NCBI RefSeq assembly: GCF_018130145.1
Contig: NZ_JAFCMB010000004.1
Location: 496,001-560,000 of the forward strand
From: Bradyrhizobium sp. AUGA SZCCT0176
Lineage (GTDB): Bacteria; Pseudomonadota; Alphaproteobacteria; Rhizobiales; Xanthobacteraceae
Direction of reading: 5' to 3'
DNA: 64,000 nucleotides
Shown here one piece after another: positions 14,354 to 22,666 of the stretch. Numbering within the stretch: the stretch's first letter is position 1; each line of letters opens with the position of its first letter. The notes beneath the pieces are model-generated. The model worked only from the letters and a program-made list of their open reading frames with translations, was not told the DNA's origin and ran no database searches. Both the position numbers and the translations under genes were made by a program.

Positions 14354-15361
14354 TCAGGTGCCCGGTGGTTGACGCACGACGCAGCGGAAGCCGATATGAC
14401 AGGTGGAAGAATCCACGGTTTCGCCCTGGCGCGCCGACGGCCGGTAGCGCAGGCAATAATTCGGCGCGCACAGATGCGAACCGCCCTTCACCACGCGGCG
14501 CACGGATTTGTCGTCGCCGGGCTTCGGATGACAGCACGATTGCTGTTGCTGCTCCTGCGCGGCGCCATAGGGGCTCGACGTCCATTCCCAGGTGTTGCCG
14601 ACCATGTCGAACAGGCCGTAGCCGTTGGCCGGGAACGCATCGACCGGCGATGTGCCCTCGTAGCCGTCATCGGCCGAATTCTGGTAAGGAAAATGGCCCT
14701 GCCAGGTATTGGCCATGAACTGCCCGTCCGGATTGGAGGCGTCGCCCCAGGGATAGGCCTTGCCTTCCAGACCACCGCGCGCCGCAAACTCCCACTCTGC
14801 TTCAGTCGGAAGCTCCTTGCCGGCCCACGCCGCGTAAGCGAGCGCGTCCTCATAAGCCACATGCACGACAGGATGATTTTCGCATCCTGCGATCGAACTC
14901 TCCGGCCCCAGCGGATGCCGCCAGTCGGCGCCGGGTCTGTATTCCCACCAGGCGAGATTGTTGCGCAGGTTGACCGGACGATCGGGCTTCTTGAACACCA
15001 GCGAGCCCGGCACCAGCATTTCCGGATCGGCGTCGGGATACATCGACGGGTTCGGCGGGCGCTCGGAATAGGTGACGTATCCGGTCGCCTCAACGAATTT
15101 TTGAAACTCGGCGTTGGTGACGGGATAGGTGTCGATCCAGAAGCCGTCGACGGAGGCGGGACGCACCGGGCGTTCCTCCCGATAGAAGCTGTTGGAGCCC
15201 ATCAGGAAAGAGCCGCCCGGGATCCAGACCATGGTATCGCGGTTGATTGTGCCTGATGTCACGCCCGTGTTTGGTTGGCCAGGGAGCGAGCAGCAGCCCG
15301 CTCCCCGGCGATTGCCGGCTGCACCCTGCGCGGCGTCAGCCGCTATCGTCGGTGCAGACAT
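14354..15361 (-). CDS. formylglycine-generating enzyme (FGE/SUMF1)
   Basis: A 335-residue FGE-sulfatase domain protein. The family core runs from WIPGGSFLMGSNSFY through FWIDTYPVTNAEF, WRHPLGPESS, LPTEAEWEFAARGG and NTWEWTSSPYG to GGSHLCAPNYCLRYRPSAR. The last block holds both catalytic cysteines (about Cys298 and Cys303) of true copper-dependent FGEs. It would oxidise the motif Cys of the neighbouring sulfatase to Calpha-formylglycine in the cytoplasm. The start at 15361 (MSAPTIAAD) lies only 5 bases after the sulfatase stop. A short CCHP run (QQQQSCCHPKPG) before the active site is unusual. Bacterial FGE next to its target is a known arrangement. Confidence 0.88.
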   Translation of the reverse strand: MSAPTIAADAAQGAAGNRRGAGCCSLPGQPNTGVTSGTINRDTMVWIPGGSFLMGSNSFYREERPVRPASVDGFWIDTYPVTNAEFQKFVEATGYVTYSERPPNPSMYPDADPEMLVPGSLVFKKPDRPVNLRNNLAWWEYRPGADWRHPLGPESSIAGCENHPVVHVAYEDALAYAAWAGKELPTEAEWEFAARGGLEGKAYPWGDASNPDGQFMANTWQGHFPYQNSADDGYEGTSPVDAFPANGYGLFDMVGNTWEWTSSPYGAAQEQQQQSCCHPKPGDDKSVRRVVKGGSHLCAPNYCLRYRPSARQGETVDSSTCHIGFRCVVRQPPGT

Positions 15362-15366
15362 CGTCG

Positions 15367-16734
15367 TCAAGCCTTCTGGCGCTGCTTCGGCACGAAATCG
15401 AGTGCCGCGCCCGGCGGAATCAGTTCCTCCTTCTTGGCGCTCTCCTCGAAGTCGCGGATGATGCGCTGGGCGTGTTGCATCACCCACCAGCGAACGTAGC
15501 GCTGGTTGACGGCGTCACGCTCCTTCGGGTCTTCCTTCAGATGCGTGATGCGGGCAAATCCGAGCGCCAGCTCCGGATCGTGGAAGTGCTGCTGCCGCTT
15601 GAAGTTGATCTTGAAGTCCTTCCACTTCACGGCGTGCAGCTCGTCCTTGAGCCAGACGATGCAGGACTCGCGGTTGGACGTTTCCTTCTTGCCGAGGAAG
15701 AACTCGCTCTGGTCGACGCCGTCGATCAGCCGATCCTTGGGCGCTTCGCAACCGGTCATGGACAGCAGCGTCGTGAACATGTCGGTGACATGAACCATCT
15801 CGTTGCTTTCGGTGCCCGGCTTGATGTGGTTCGGCCAGCGGATCAAGAGCGGCGTACGAATGCCGCCTTCCGCCGAACTGAAATACGAGCCGTCGAAGAA
15901 GCCGCCGGTGCCGCGTCCGGCGAGATGGTCCTCGGCGCCGTTGTCACCGCACATCACGACGATAGTGTTGTCGCGAACGCCGAGTTCGTCGAGCTTGTCG
16001 AGCAGCACGCCGAAATCATGGTCCAACATCAGCAGGCAATCGCCCCAGTCGCCATTGGTGCTCTTGCCGACGAATTCGTCGCGCGGGCTCATCGGGAAGT
16101 GCATCAGCGAGTGGTTGAAGTAGCAGTAGAACGGCTTGTCCGCCTTGACGGACTTTTCCATGAACTTGATGGCGCGCTTCTGGTATTCGAGGTCGCAGGT
16201 CTTCTTGGTCTCCATGGTGAGCTGCTCATCGAGCAGCGGCCAGGCCCCCTTGCCCTTGACGCCTTCATGCATGTGCGAGAAGCCGTCGCGCTCCGCGACA
16301 TAATGCGGGTCGGTCAGCCACATGCATTCGTCATAGGTGCGCAAGGGGCCGTACCATTCGTCGAACCCGTGGTCGGTCGGGAAGCGGCCGTCCTCGGCGC
16401 CGATGTGCCATTTGCCGTAGATCGAGGTCGCATAGCCCGCATCCGACAGGATGGTGCCGATGGTGCGCTCCCACTTGACAATGCCGCCGCCATTGCCGCC
16501 GAGCGCGATGGTGTGGTTGCCCGAACGGATCGGGAAACGGCCGGTCATCAGCGCCGAACGCGTCGGCGTGCACTGCGGCTCGACGACGTAGTGCGTCAGC
16601 TTGGCGCCTTCCTTTGCGAACTGATCCATGCGCTTGGTATCGGCGCCGCGCAGAATGCCGCCGCCGTAGCAACCGAGTTCGCCCATGCCCAGATTGTCGA
16701 CATGGAAAAACAGAATGTTTGGTTTCTTTGCCAT
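15367..16734 (-). CDS. cysteine-type arylsulfatase
   Basis: A 455-residue sulfatase of the alkaline phosphatase superfamily. It begins NILFFHVDNLGMGELGCYGGG (metal Asp), shown here in two parts: NILFFHVDNL and GMGELGCYGG. The activation motif CTPTRSALMTGR (Cys55) fits C-x-P-x-R, the substrate of FGE. Further metal/active-site motifs are YGKWHIG and CGDNGAEDH. There is no signal peptide, so it is cytoplasmic. The FGE gene follows 5 bases later, and an ABC importer lies upstream in the same direction. Together these imply uptake of an organosulfate followed by intracellular hydrolysis to sulfate, as in ats operons of Pseudomonas (named by analogy). The substrate is unknown. Confidence 0.9.
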   Translation of the reverse strand: MAKKPNILFFHVDNLGMGELGCYGGGILRGADTKRMDQFAKEGAKLTHYVVEPQCTPTRSALMTGRFPIRSGNHTIALGGNGGGIVKWERTIGTILSDAGYATSIYGKWHIGAEDGRFPTDHGFDEWYGPLRTYDECMWLTDPHYVAERDGFSHMHEGVKGKGAWPLLDEQLTMETKKTCDLEYQKRAIKFMEKSVKADKPFYCYFNHSLMHFPMSPRDEFVGKSTNGDWGDCLLMLDHDFGVLLDKLDELGVRDNTIVVMCGDNGAEDHLAGRGTGGFFDGSYFSSAEGGIRTPLLIRWPNHIKPGTESNEMVHVTDMFTTLLSMTGCEAPKDRLIDGVDQSEFFLGKKETSNRESCIVWLKDELHAVKWKDFKINFKRQQHFHDPELALGFARITHLKEDPKERDAVNQRYVRWWVMQHAQRIIRDFEESAKKEELIPPGAALDFVPKQRQKA

Positions 16735-16862
16735 TGAATGCTCCGATTTGATGGACGCCAGGCGTGAGTCATCGTTGACGCGCGCGCCTGTTTGCGGCCG
16801 TGCTTGATTGCTGTGATCGATTTTTGGGTTCGCGCCTGTCAGGCCGCGACGTTCAAGTTACG

Positions 16863-17741
16863 TCAGAAGATTTCGCCTACTCCTTTCGGTCCCACTTTCA
16901 TTCCAAAGCCAGATAGGCCTCGATCCTTGATCTCCGGCGCCATGGCGGCGAGCGACTCTTCCCGGATCAGACCCTTGAGCTCCTGCACCAGGTTCATGAA
17001 CTCCGGCGTGTCGGTCATCTCGGCCGTTCGCGGACGCGGCAGCGGCACCTTGATGACGGCCTTGATGCGGCCCGGGCGCGCGGTCATGACGTAGATGCGG
17101 TCGGAGAGGAAAATCGATTCCTCGATATCGTGCGTGATGAACAGCACCGAGATGCGGAACTGCTGCCAGATGTTGGTGAGGATCTCCTGCATCACGACGC
17201 GTGTCTGCGTGTCCAGCGCGCCGAACGGCTCATCCATCAGCAGGACTTGAGGGCTGGTCGCCAGTGCACGGACGATGCCGATGCGCTGCTTCATGCCGCC
17301 GGACAGTTGATCCGGATAATGGTTTTCGAACGACAGCAGCCCCGCCAGATCAAGCAGCGCCCGCGCCGTGGTGTTGCGCTTGCTTTGCTCGACGCCGGCC
17401 ATCTTGAGGCCGAACTCGACGTTCTTGCGAACCGACAGCCACGGAAACAGCGAGTATTGTTGGAACACGACGCCGCGGTCCGAACCGGGCTTGGTGATCG
17501 CCTTGCCATCGAGCAACGCCTCGCCGCGGGTCGGCTTGACGAAGCCGGCGACGATGCTGAGCAAGGTCGACTTGCCGCAGCCGGAAGGTCCGATCAGCGA
17601 GACGAACTCGCCCGGCTGCACGTTGAGCGAGACATTATCGACGGCGACGACCTTGTTGTCGTTGGCGCCGAACGTCACGCCCATGTCGCGAACGTCGATG
17701 AAGCCCTTGCTGACTTCGGTTTCCGCCATGGTCATGCTCAT
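16863..17741 (-). CDS. ABC importer ATPase (nitrate/sulfonate/taurine type)
   Basis: A 292-residue SsuB/TauB/NrtD-like ATPase. Walker A is GPSGCGKST, the Q-loop region VVFQQYSLFPWLSV, the signature LSGGMKQRIG, Walker B LLMDEPFGALD and the switch His in FITHDIEES. The true start is ATG 17741 (MSMTMAETE). It overlaps the upstream permease stop by 4 bases (ATGA), so the two are translationally coupled. A C-terminal extension of about 40 residues after the ABC core is modest. It energises import of the ligand bound by the upstream periplasmic protein. Confidence 0.9.
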   Translation of the reverse strand: MSMTMAETEVSKGFIDVRDMGVTFGANDNKVVAVDNVSLNVQPGEFVSLIGPSGCGKSTLLSIVAGFVKPTRGEALLDGKAITKPGSDRGVVFQQYSLFPWLSVRKNVEFGLKMAGVEQSKRNTTARALLDLAGLLSFENHYPDQLSGGMKQRIGIVRALATSPQVLLMDEPFGALDTQTRVVMQEILTNIWQQFRISVLFITHDIEESIFLSDRIYVMTARPGRIKAVIKVPLPRPRTAEMTDTPEFMNLVQELKGLIREESLAAMAPEIKDRGLSGFGMKVGPKGVGEIF

Positions 17742-18709
17742 CGCCGGCCTCCGGGTGCGAATGCGAGCCAGGGCATCAGGAGGACGCCAACCATCCGGAT
17801 GATGCCGCTGCACGCCAGTCCAAGGACACCGATCGTGATCATGCCGAGCACGATCGCGGGATAGTCCACCAGTGAGTAGGCTTCCCAGGTGAAGTAGCCG
17901 ACGCCGAATTGACCCGAGATCATCTCGGCGGCGATCAGCGAGACCCAGGCCACGCCCATGCCGACGGCAAGACCCGTGAAGATGTGCGGCAGCGAGCCAG
18001 GCAGGATCACGTTCATGAACAGACGGATTTCGCTGGCGCCGAGACAGCGAGCCGCCCGTACCAGCACGCCATCCAGTGAATGAACCCCGTGAATGGTGTT
18101 GAGCAGGATCGGAAAGAAAGCGCCGATAAAGGTAATGAAGACGATGCTGGCCTCGTTGTTCGGCCACAGCATGATCGACATCGGCACCCAGGCGATCGCC
18201 GGAATGGGCCGCATGATCTCGACAACAGGCATGAAGAAGTCACGCACGCGCTCGTACTTGCCGATCGCAAGCCCGAGCGGCACGCCGATGATGGTCGCGA
18301 TCATGAAGCCGAACAGAATGCGTCGAACACTCATGGCGATATTGAACAGGTATTTGTTCGACAGCCCGACCTGCGTCAGCTGCTGATACACCTCATAGGG
18401 CGTCGGAACATTCTTGAAGCGGATGTAGAATTCGAACTTGTACTTGGTGCCGAGATACCAAAACAGGAACAGCGCCCCGATCGAGATGCAGGCAAGCAAT
18501 GCCGTGATGATCCGCTCGCGGGTCACGTATCCGAGCAGGCCCAGAAACACCTTGGTCAGCGAGACCGTGGGGATCGGCTCCGGTTCCGGCACCGGAATTT
18601 CCGATGCGGACATTTGGGCTGCGGAGGCTTTCACCGCCACCGGCTCGGGATCGGCGTGCTTGTCGACCATAGGGAGCGCCACAATCTTGGCTGTTGCCGT
18701 GCTGCCCAT
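17738..18709 (-). CDS. ABC importer permease (SsuC/TauC/NrtB type)
   Basis: A 323-residue inner-membrane permease. After a 65-residue cytoplasmic N-terminal stretch rich in Pro/Glu, six membrane helices form the BPD_transp_1 domain with the EAA-type coupling loop RAARCLGASEIRLFMNVILPGSLP. The N-terminal tail is longer than in most SsuC proteins. It lies 9 bases after the binding-protein gene and overlaps the ATPase start by 4 bases. Confidence 0.9.
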   Translation of the reverse strand: MGSTATAKIVALPMVDKHADPEPVAVKASAAQMSASEIPVPEPEPIPTVSLTKVFLGLLGYVTRERIITALLACISIGALFLFWYLGTKYKFEFYIRFKNVPTPYEVYQQLTQVGLSNKYLFNIAMSVRRILFGFMIATIIGVPLGLAIGKYERVRDFFMPVVEIMRPIPAIAWVPMSIMLWPNNEASIVFITFIGAFFPILLNTIHGVHSLDGVLVRAARCLGASEIRLFMNVILPGSLPHIFTGLAVGMGVAWVSLIAAEMISGQFGVGYFTWEAYSLVDYPAIVLGMITIGVLGLACSGIIRMVGVLLMPWLAFAPGGRR

Positions 18710-18718
18710 CGGATTCCC

Positions 18719-20155
18719 CTATTGCCCCAGGTTGATGGCGCCGAGGACTTCGGCATAGGTGGCAAGCTTGCCGCCATTCTTGGCCGCATAGGCTTCCGCA
18801 TCCTTCTTGAGCAGGAACGGCACGACATCCGGCTTCTTCGGATCCTGGCCTCCGACCGAATAGAACGCAGCGTCGGCGAACACCTTGATGCCGAGCTCGC
18901 GGTCGACCAGATAGACGGCGTTGAACTTCTTGCCTTCGGAGCCGTACTTCTTCACGCCGAGCAGCGTGCAGACCGGTGAGCTGAACGGCACGATGTCGCC
19001 GCCCTGGATCCAGATCTCGCCGGTTTGCAGGGGATTGTTGACCGGCGTGTTGCAGACCGGATCGGTGCCGGTGACGTTATAGGTGTCATACGCAGCAAGC
19101 TGCTTGTCGTAGTCGAGCCCGAGTTCCTTGTAGGCGGTCCGTACATAGCCGTCGTTGACCCAGGCGCCGACGTTCAGTTCCTTGATCATGTTGAGCTTCT
19201 GCAGGATCGCGTAATTGGCCCCGACAGCTTCCACCCATTTCGGCTTGATGGTCGCATCGAGCGTGTGCACGCCGCCGGGACCCAGGAAGATGTAGATCAC
19301 TTCCTTGTTGATCTTGGTCCACTCCTCGATCTTCTCGGCCGCAAACTTCGGGTTCTTGCGCATCCAGTCGTTCGCCTCCATCAACGCCTTGATGTAGGCC
19401 ACCACGATCTCCGGATATTTCTCGCCGAAGTCCTTGCGCACGACGACGCCGTGGAAGGTCGGCACCTTGGTTTCGGCGCCGTCATAGATCTTGCGGGCAA
19501 AGCCCTTGAACGGCAGCAGCTCGGCGAACGGAACGAAATCGCCATGCGCGTCGATACGTTTTTCCTGCAGATTGGTAGTGCCGACTTCCGGCGATTGCGA
19601 AACCAGGCTCCAGAAATCGGGCGGCAGGCCGCGCTTCTGCAGCGAGGTGAGCATCATGCCGTGCGCTGCGGAGCCGAACGGCACCGACACGTTCTTGCCC
19701 TTGAGATCGGCGAGTTCGTAGAACGGCGAGTCCTTGTGGACGACGATGCCATTGCCGCCGCCAAATGCGTTGTAGGCGATGATCGCGACGAGCTGCGTTT
19801 CGTTCTTGGTCGCCTGCCCGGTGGCGCCATTCACCATCAGCGGGTAGTCGCCCATCATGCCGATCTGGATATTGTTGGCCATCATGCCGTTGGTGATCGG
19901 CGGACCGGAAGTAGCGTTCTGCCAGCTCAGCTTGTACTGGATGTCCTTGTACTTGCCGGTCTTCGGCAGGTGCTTCTCCAAGAGTCCAAGCTCTTTCAGC
20001 ACGACGCCGCCGGTCACGGTGTTGGTCGTCGTATTCTGTGTGCCGATCCCGATCTCGAGAGTCTGCGCGCTCGCCTGTCCGGGCGCCAATGCGATGGCTG
20101 CCGCAGCGATCAAAGGAAGGAAGCCAGAGAGTTTAGACGCAGGGCCGATGCTCAT
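18719..20155 (-). CDS. ABC substrate-binding protein, NrtA/SsuA-like, long form
   Basis: A 478-residue periplasmic binding protein. The signal peptide is MSIGPASKLSGFLPLIAAAA, with cleavage likely after QASA. The NMT1/SsuA-like core includes GMMGDYPLMVNGA, LKGKNVSVPFGSAAHGMM and GFARKIYDGAETKVPTFHGVV. It is longer than typical SsuA (about 320 residues), with an added C-terminal half that contains two cysteines (TGTDPVCNTPVNN and SSPVCTLLG). This resembles AtsR-type or thiocyanate/nitrate-type long binding proteins. ATG 20155 is preceded by GAAAGGA and starts the operon SBP-permease-ATPase-sulfatase-FGE-SulP. A sulfate ester is the likely ligand by context. Confidence 0.85.
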   Translation of the reverse strand: MSIGPASKLSGFLPLIAAAAIALAPGQASAQTLEIGIGTQNTTTNTVTGGVVLKELGLLEKHLPKTGKYKDIQYKLSWQNATSGPPITNGMMANNIQIGMMGDYPLMVNGATGQATKNETQLVAIIAYNAFGGGNGIVVHKDSPFYELADLKGKNVSVPFGSAAHGMMLTSLQKRGLPPDFWSLVSQSPEVGTTNLQEKRIDAHGDFVPFAELLPFKGFARKIYDGAETKVPTFHGVVVRKDFGEKYPEIVVAYIKALMEANDWMRKNPKFAAEKIEEWTKINKEVIYIFLGPGGVHTLDATIKPKWVEAVGANYAILQKLNMIKELNVGAWVNDGYVRTAYKELGLDYDKQLAAYDTYNVTGTDPVCNTPVNNPLQTGEIWIQGGDIVPFSSPVCTLLGVKKYGSEGKKFNAVYLVDRELGIKVFADAAFYSVGGQDPKKPDVVPFLLKKDAEAYAAKNGGKLATYAEVLGAINLGQ

Positions 20156-20680
20156 GAGACAAATCCTTTCGAACCAAACTGTGCGGTGTGACTTGCATGG
20201 CCCATGCGCAATCCCCCGGCCGCTGCGAAGGGCGGCAGGGTTACTCGGCGCTGAGCTGACTGACTGGCTTGATGACCTTGATGGTGCAAACCACATGCCA
20301 TCAGACCAATCCTGACGGCGCGGACGGCTTTCGGTTCGCGAAGGCCCGGTTCGCGAAGGGCGTGGCTAACGAAGGGAGTGGTAGGCGTCATTTGCCGCAA
20401 ACTCGCTTGCTTCCATCACGGACGTGATCACGTCCGGTCAGCAAGTTCTGAACGGCCTCCTCAGAATCCGAAACGACGAACGCCTCCAACCAGCAACCTA
20501 TTGCTAAGAAATTTGCGGATGCTCAATTAATGAACAGATTTTGCGCCCGTCTTGGTTATCCGGCGGGCTAAATGTCTATAAATTAGTCATTGCGATCAGA
20601 CAGGACTCAGCCCGCAAAGGTCTGGAAGCCCGCCGTCATCAGCGGCGGTTTGACGCGGGACTCACTGCTAGGCGCTCGCT
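20156..20680. other. regulatory gap upstream of the sulfatase operon
   Basis: 525 bases without a supported gene. It contains a 15-bp direct repeat (cggttcgcgaaggcc / cggttcgcgaagggc, about 20333-20362), a perfect 18-bp palindrome at 20419-20436, and an AT-rich block near 20500-20535 (gctaagaaatttgcgg). The operon promoter should be here, on the minus strand, and the neighbouring Crp/Fnr gene is a candidate regulator. Confidence 0.5.
20419..20436. promoter_or_regulatory. perfect 18-bp palindrome, candidate operator
   Basis: CGGACGTGATCACGTCCG has full dyad symmetry with no spacer. It lies 264 bp upstream of the binding-protein start and 245 bp past the crp-like stop. It is not followed by a T tract, so an operator is preferred over a terminator. 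It differs from the Crp consensus (TGTGA-N6-TCACA). Confidence 0.4.
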
Positions 20681-21475
20681 TCAGATGTCGTCAGAGGCCG
20701 CGGCCTTGGCGAGCTTGCCGTCGCGGATATCGCTTAGCCTGTCCGCGTCCTTGATGACGAGGTTGGAGCCGTGCGCGTGCAGGATTCCCAGCTCGGTAAA
20801 TCGCTTCAGGCTGATGGTGACGGATTGGCGCGTCACGCCGGTCATGTGCGCGAGATCGGCATGCGTGAATGAGGCGGCAATCAGCGACCCCTCGCGTTCT
20901 TCAACGCCATACAGGTTCATCAGATGCAGCAGCAGCTGCGCCAGCCTTTCGGTCGGCGAGCGCGTTCCGAGCATCTGGGCGAGTGCCGAATAGCACTGTC
21001 CCTTGAAAGTCAGGCCCTCGATGATTCCGATCGCGAGCGCGGGGATCGTGAGCACCATCCGGCGCAGGATATCGCCCGGCAAATGCAGCACGGTGCTGTT
21101 GACGGCGGCGACCCCCGACCAGATGTGCAGGCCTTGCTTGAAGACCTCGGGGCCGCCGACGAAATTGCCGGAGTGCCAATAGGCGAGCGTGATCTCGCGG
21201 CCCGATGGGGCGATGTAGAACACCTTGATGCGGCCGCTCTCGATCAGGAAGATGCCGTCTTGCGGACTACCCTGGCTGAACAGCTGGGCGCCGCGGTAGA
21301 GCACTTTGCGTTTTCCGGAGCCCAACACCTGCGCGATTTCAGACTCGGTGAGGCCATGGAACAGCGACGGCGGCCCGCTCCGTTGCGTTCCACCATCGGT
21401 CATCAGCAAGGCCCCGAACTGGGCTTGCCCGCCGCCCTTGGTCTCTCGTTGCCATGGTTGATGTTTGCTTGTCAT
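20681..21475 (-). CDS. Crp/Fnr-family transcriptional regulator
   Basis: A 264-residue regulator. A cyclic-nucleotide-binding-like barrel occupies about residues 45-160 (LFHGLTESEIAQVLGSG, GSPQDGIFLIESGRIKVFY, YWHSGNFVGGPEVF), then a dimer helix and a Crp-type winged helix (THADLAHMTGVTRQSVTISL). No Fnr-style cysteine cluster is present, so oxygen sensing through Fe-S is unlikely. The start at ATG 21475 (MTSKHQPW) is chosen because upstream codons look non-coding. The gene points toward the sulfatase operon and may regulate it; this is positional inference. Confidence 0.85.
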   Translation of the reverse strand: MTSKHQPWQRETKGGGQAQFGALLMTDGGTQRSGPPSLFHGLTESEIAQVLGSGKRKVLYRGAQLFSQGSPQDGIFLIESGRIKVFYIAPSGREITLAYWHSGNFVGGPEVFKQGLHIWSGVAAVNSTVLHLPGDILRRMVLTIPALAIGIIEGLTFKGQCYSALAQMLGTRSPTERLAQLLLHLMNLYGVEEREGSLIAASFTHADLAHMTGVTRQSVTISLKRFTELGILHAHGSNLVIKDADRLSDIRDGKLAKAAASDDI

Positions 21476-21747
21476 GTATCCGCTCGTAGCCAACTCCGAA
21501 CCTGCGTCGATATGAACGGAAAAGTTCCTGGGCCTACGGCCTGCTACGTTGCAAAGGTTTGCAATTGGCGCGCCAAGTTCTGCGTGTATTGTCGGCCGAA
21601 CCGGCGTCTGTGTCCATATATCGCGCCGCAGCGCCCGGCTTCTATCCCGCACTTCCGACGCATCTTTGCCTGCGGCAATCTGGCCAATTAGGTCCGATCT
21701 GGATTAAGATCGGTCCGCAATCATCCCTCCTTCGTAACGAGCCCCCG

Positions 21748-22572
21748 GTGAGCAAACCTGCAAAATCGTCCGCAAAAACCAGCGGCAACATTTTCATAGG
21801 CATCGGCGGCTGGACCTTCGAGCCGTGGCGCGGTGTATTTTACCCAGAGAAGCTGACGCAGGCGAAGGAGTTGTCCTACGCCGCGTCGAAGCTGACCTCG
21901 ATCGAGATCAACGGCACCTATTACGGCTCGCAGAAGCCGGAGAGTTTTCGCAAATGGGCGCGTGAAGTGCCCGACGGTTTCGTGTTCTCGTTGAAGGGAC
22001 CGCGCTTCGCCACCAACAGGCGCGTACTGGCGGAAGCCGGCGACTCCGTGAAGCGGTTCTATGATTCAGGCGTGCTGGAACTCGGCGACCGGCTGGGCCC
22101 CGTGCTGTGGCAATTCGCGCCGACCAAGAAATTCGACGAAGCCGACTTCGGCAAGTTCCTCGAACTGCTGCCGCGAAAACTCGAGGGCCGCGCGCTGCGT
22201 CACGTGGTCGAGGTCCGCCACGACAGTTTTTGCGTGCCCGATTTCATCGCGCTGCTGCGAAAGTTCGAAACGCCCGTCGTGTTCGCCGAGCACGGCAAAT
22301 ATCCGGCGATTGCCGATATCGCGAGCGACTTCGTCTATGCGCGGCTGCAGAAGGGCAATGACGAGCTCAAGACCTGCTACCCGCCAAAACAGCTCGACGC
22401 CTGGGCGAAGCGGTTTCAGGCCTGGGCTTCGGGAAGCGAGCCCGACGACCTGCCGCGCGTCGATGCGGCCAAGCCGAAGAAGGCGCCGCGCGACGTCTTC
22501 GCTTACGTGATCCACGAGGGCAAGGTACGCGCGCCCGCGGGCGCAATGGAATTGATCGAGCGGGTGAAGTAA
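21748..22572 (+). CDS. DUF72 family TIM-barrel-like protein
   Basis: A 274-residue DUF72 (YecE-like) protein. Motifs are GIGGWTFEPWRGVFYPEKL near the N terminus, SIEINGTYYGSQKPESF, FSLKGPRFATNRR, LGPVLWQFAP and EVRHDSF. The family has a TIM-barrel fold and no settled biochemical role. The start is a GTG at 21748 (VSKPAKSS); no ATG in frame is near the conserved region. It is followed by a dispersed repeat, and the divergent neighbour is the Crp-like gene. Confidence 0.8.
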   Translation: MSKPAKSSAKTSGNIFIGIGGWTFEPWRGVFYPEKLTQAKELSYAASKLTSIEINGTYYGSQKPESFRKWAREVPDGFVFSLKGPRFATNRRVLAEAGDSVKRFYDSGVLELGDRLGPVLWQFAPTKKFDEADFGKFLELLPRKLEGRALRHVVEVRHDSFCVPDFIALLRKFETPVVFAEHGKYPAIADIASDFVYARLQKGNDELKTCYPPKQLDAWAKRFQAWASGSEPDDLPRVDAAKPKKAPRDVFAYVIHEGKVRAPAGAMELIERVK

Positions 22573-22577
22573 GCATA

Positions 22578-22650
22578 GCGTTTTCGAGCGAAAGCCTGCC
22601 CCGGACTTGATCCGGGGTGGATTGCCGGTTCGCGTAAAGAAAACGCGTCA
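22578..22650. repeat. dispersed intergenic repeat, family E, copy 2
   Basis: Outer arms gcgttttcgagcgaa and gcgtaaagaaaacgcgtca enclose an inner hairpin CCCCGG-ACTTGAT-CCGGGG. It lies between the convergent DUF72 and Bug/TctC genes and may terminate both. It is an inverted relative of the element at 10295-10343. Confidence 0.55.
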
Positions 22651-22666
22651 AGAGAATACCTCCCCG

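Noticed and set aside
12860..15256. 798-codon plus-strand ORF opposite SulP and FGE
   Set aside because: It is longer than either real gene but spans two genes in antisense and has shadow-type Arg/His/Asp composition.
16863..18167. Longer form (434 codons) of the importer ATPase
   Set aside because: The N-terminal 142 residues are the permease gene in another frame; the true start at 17741 overlaps the permease stop by 4 bases.
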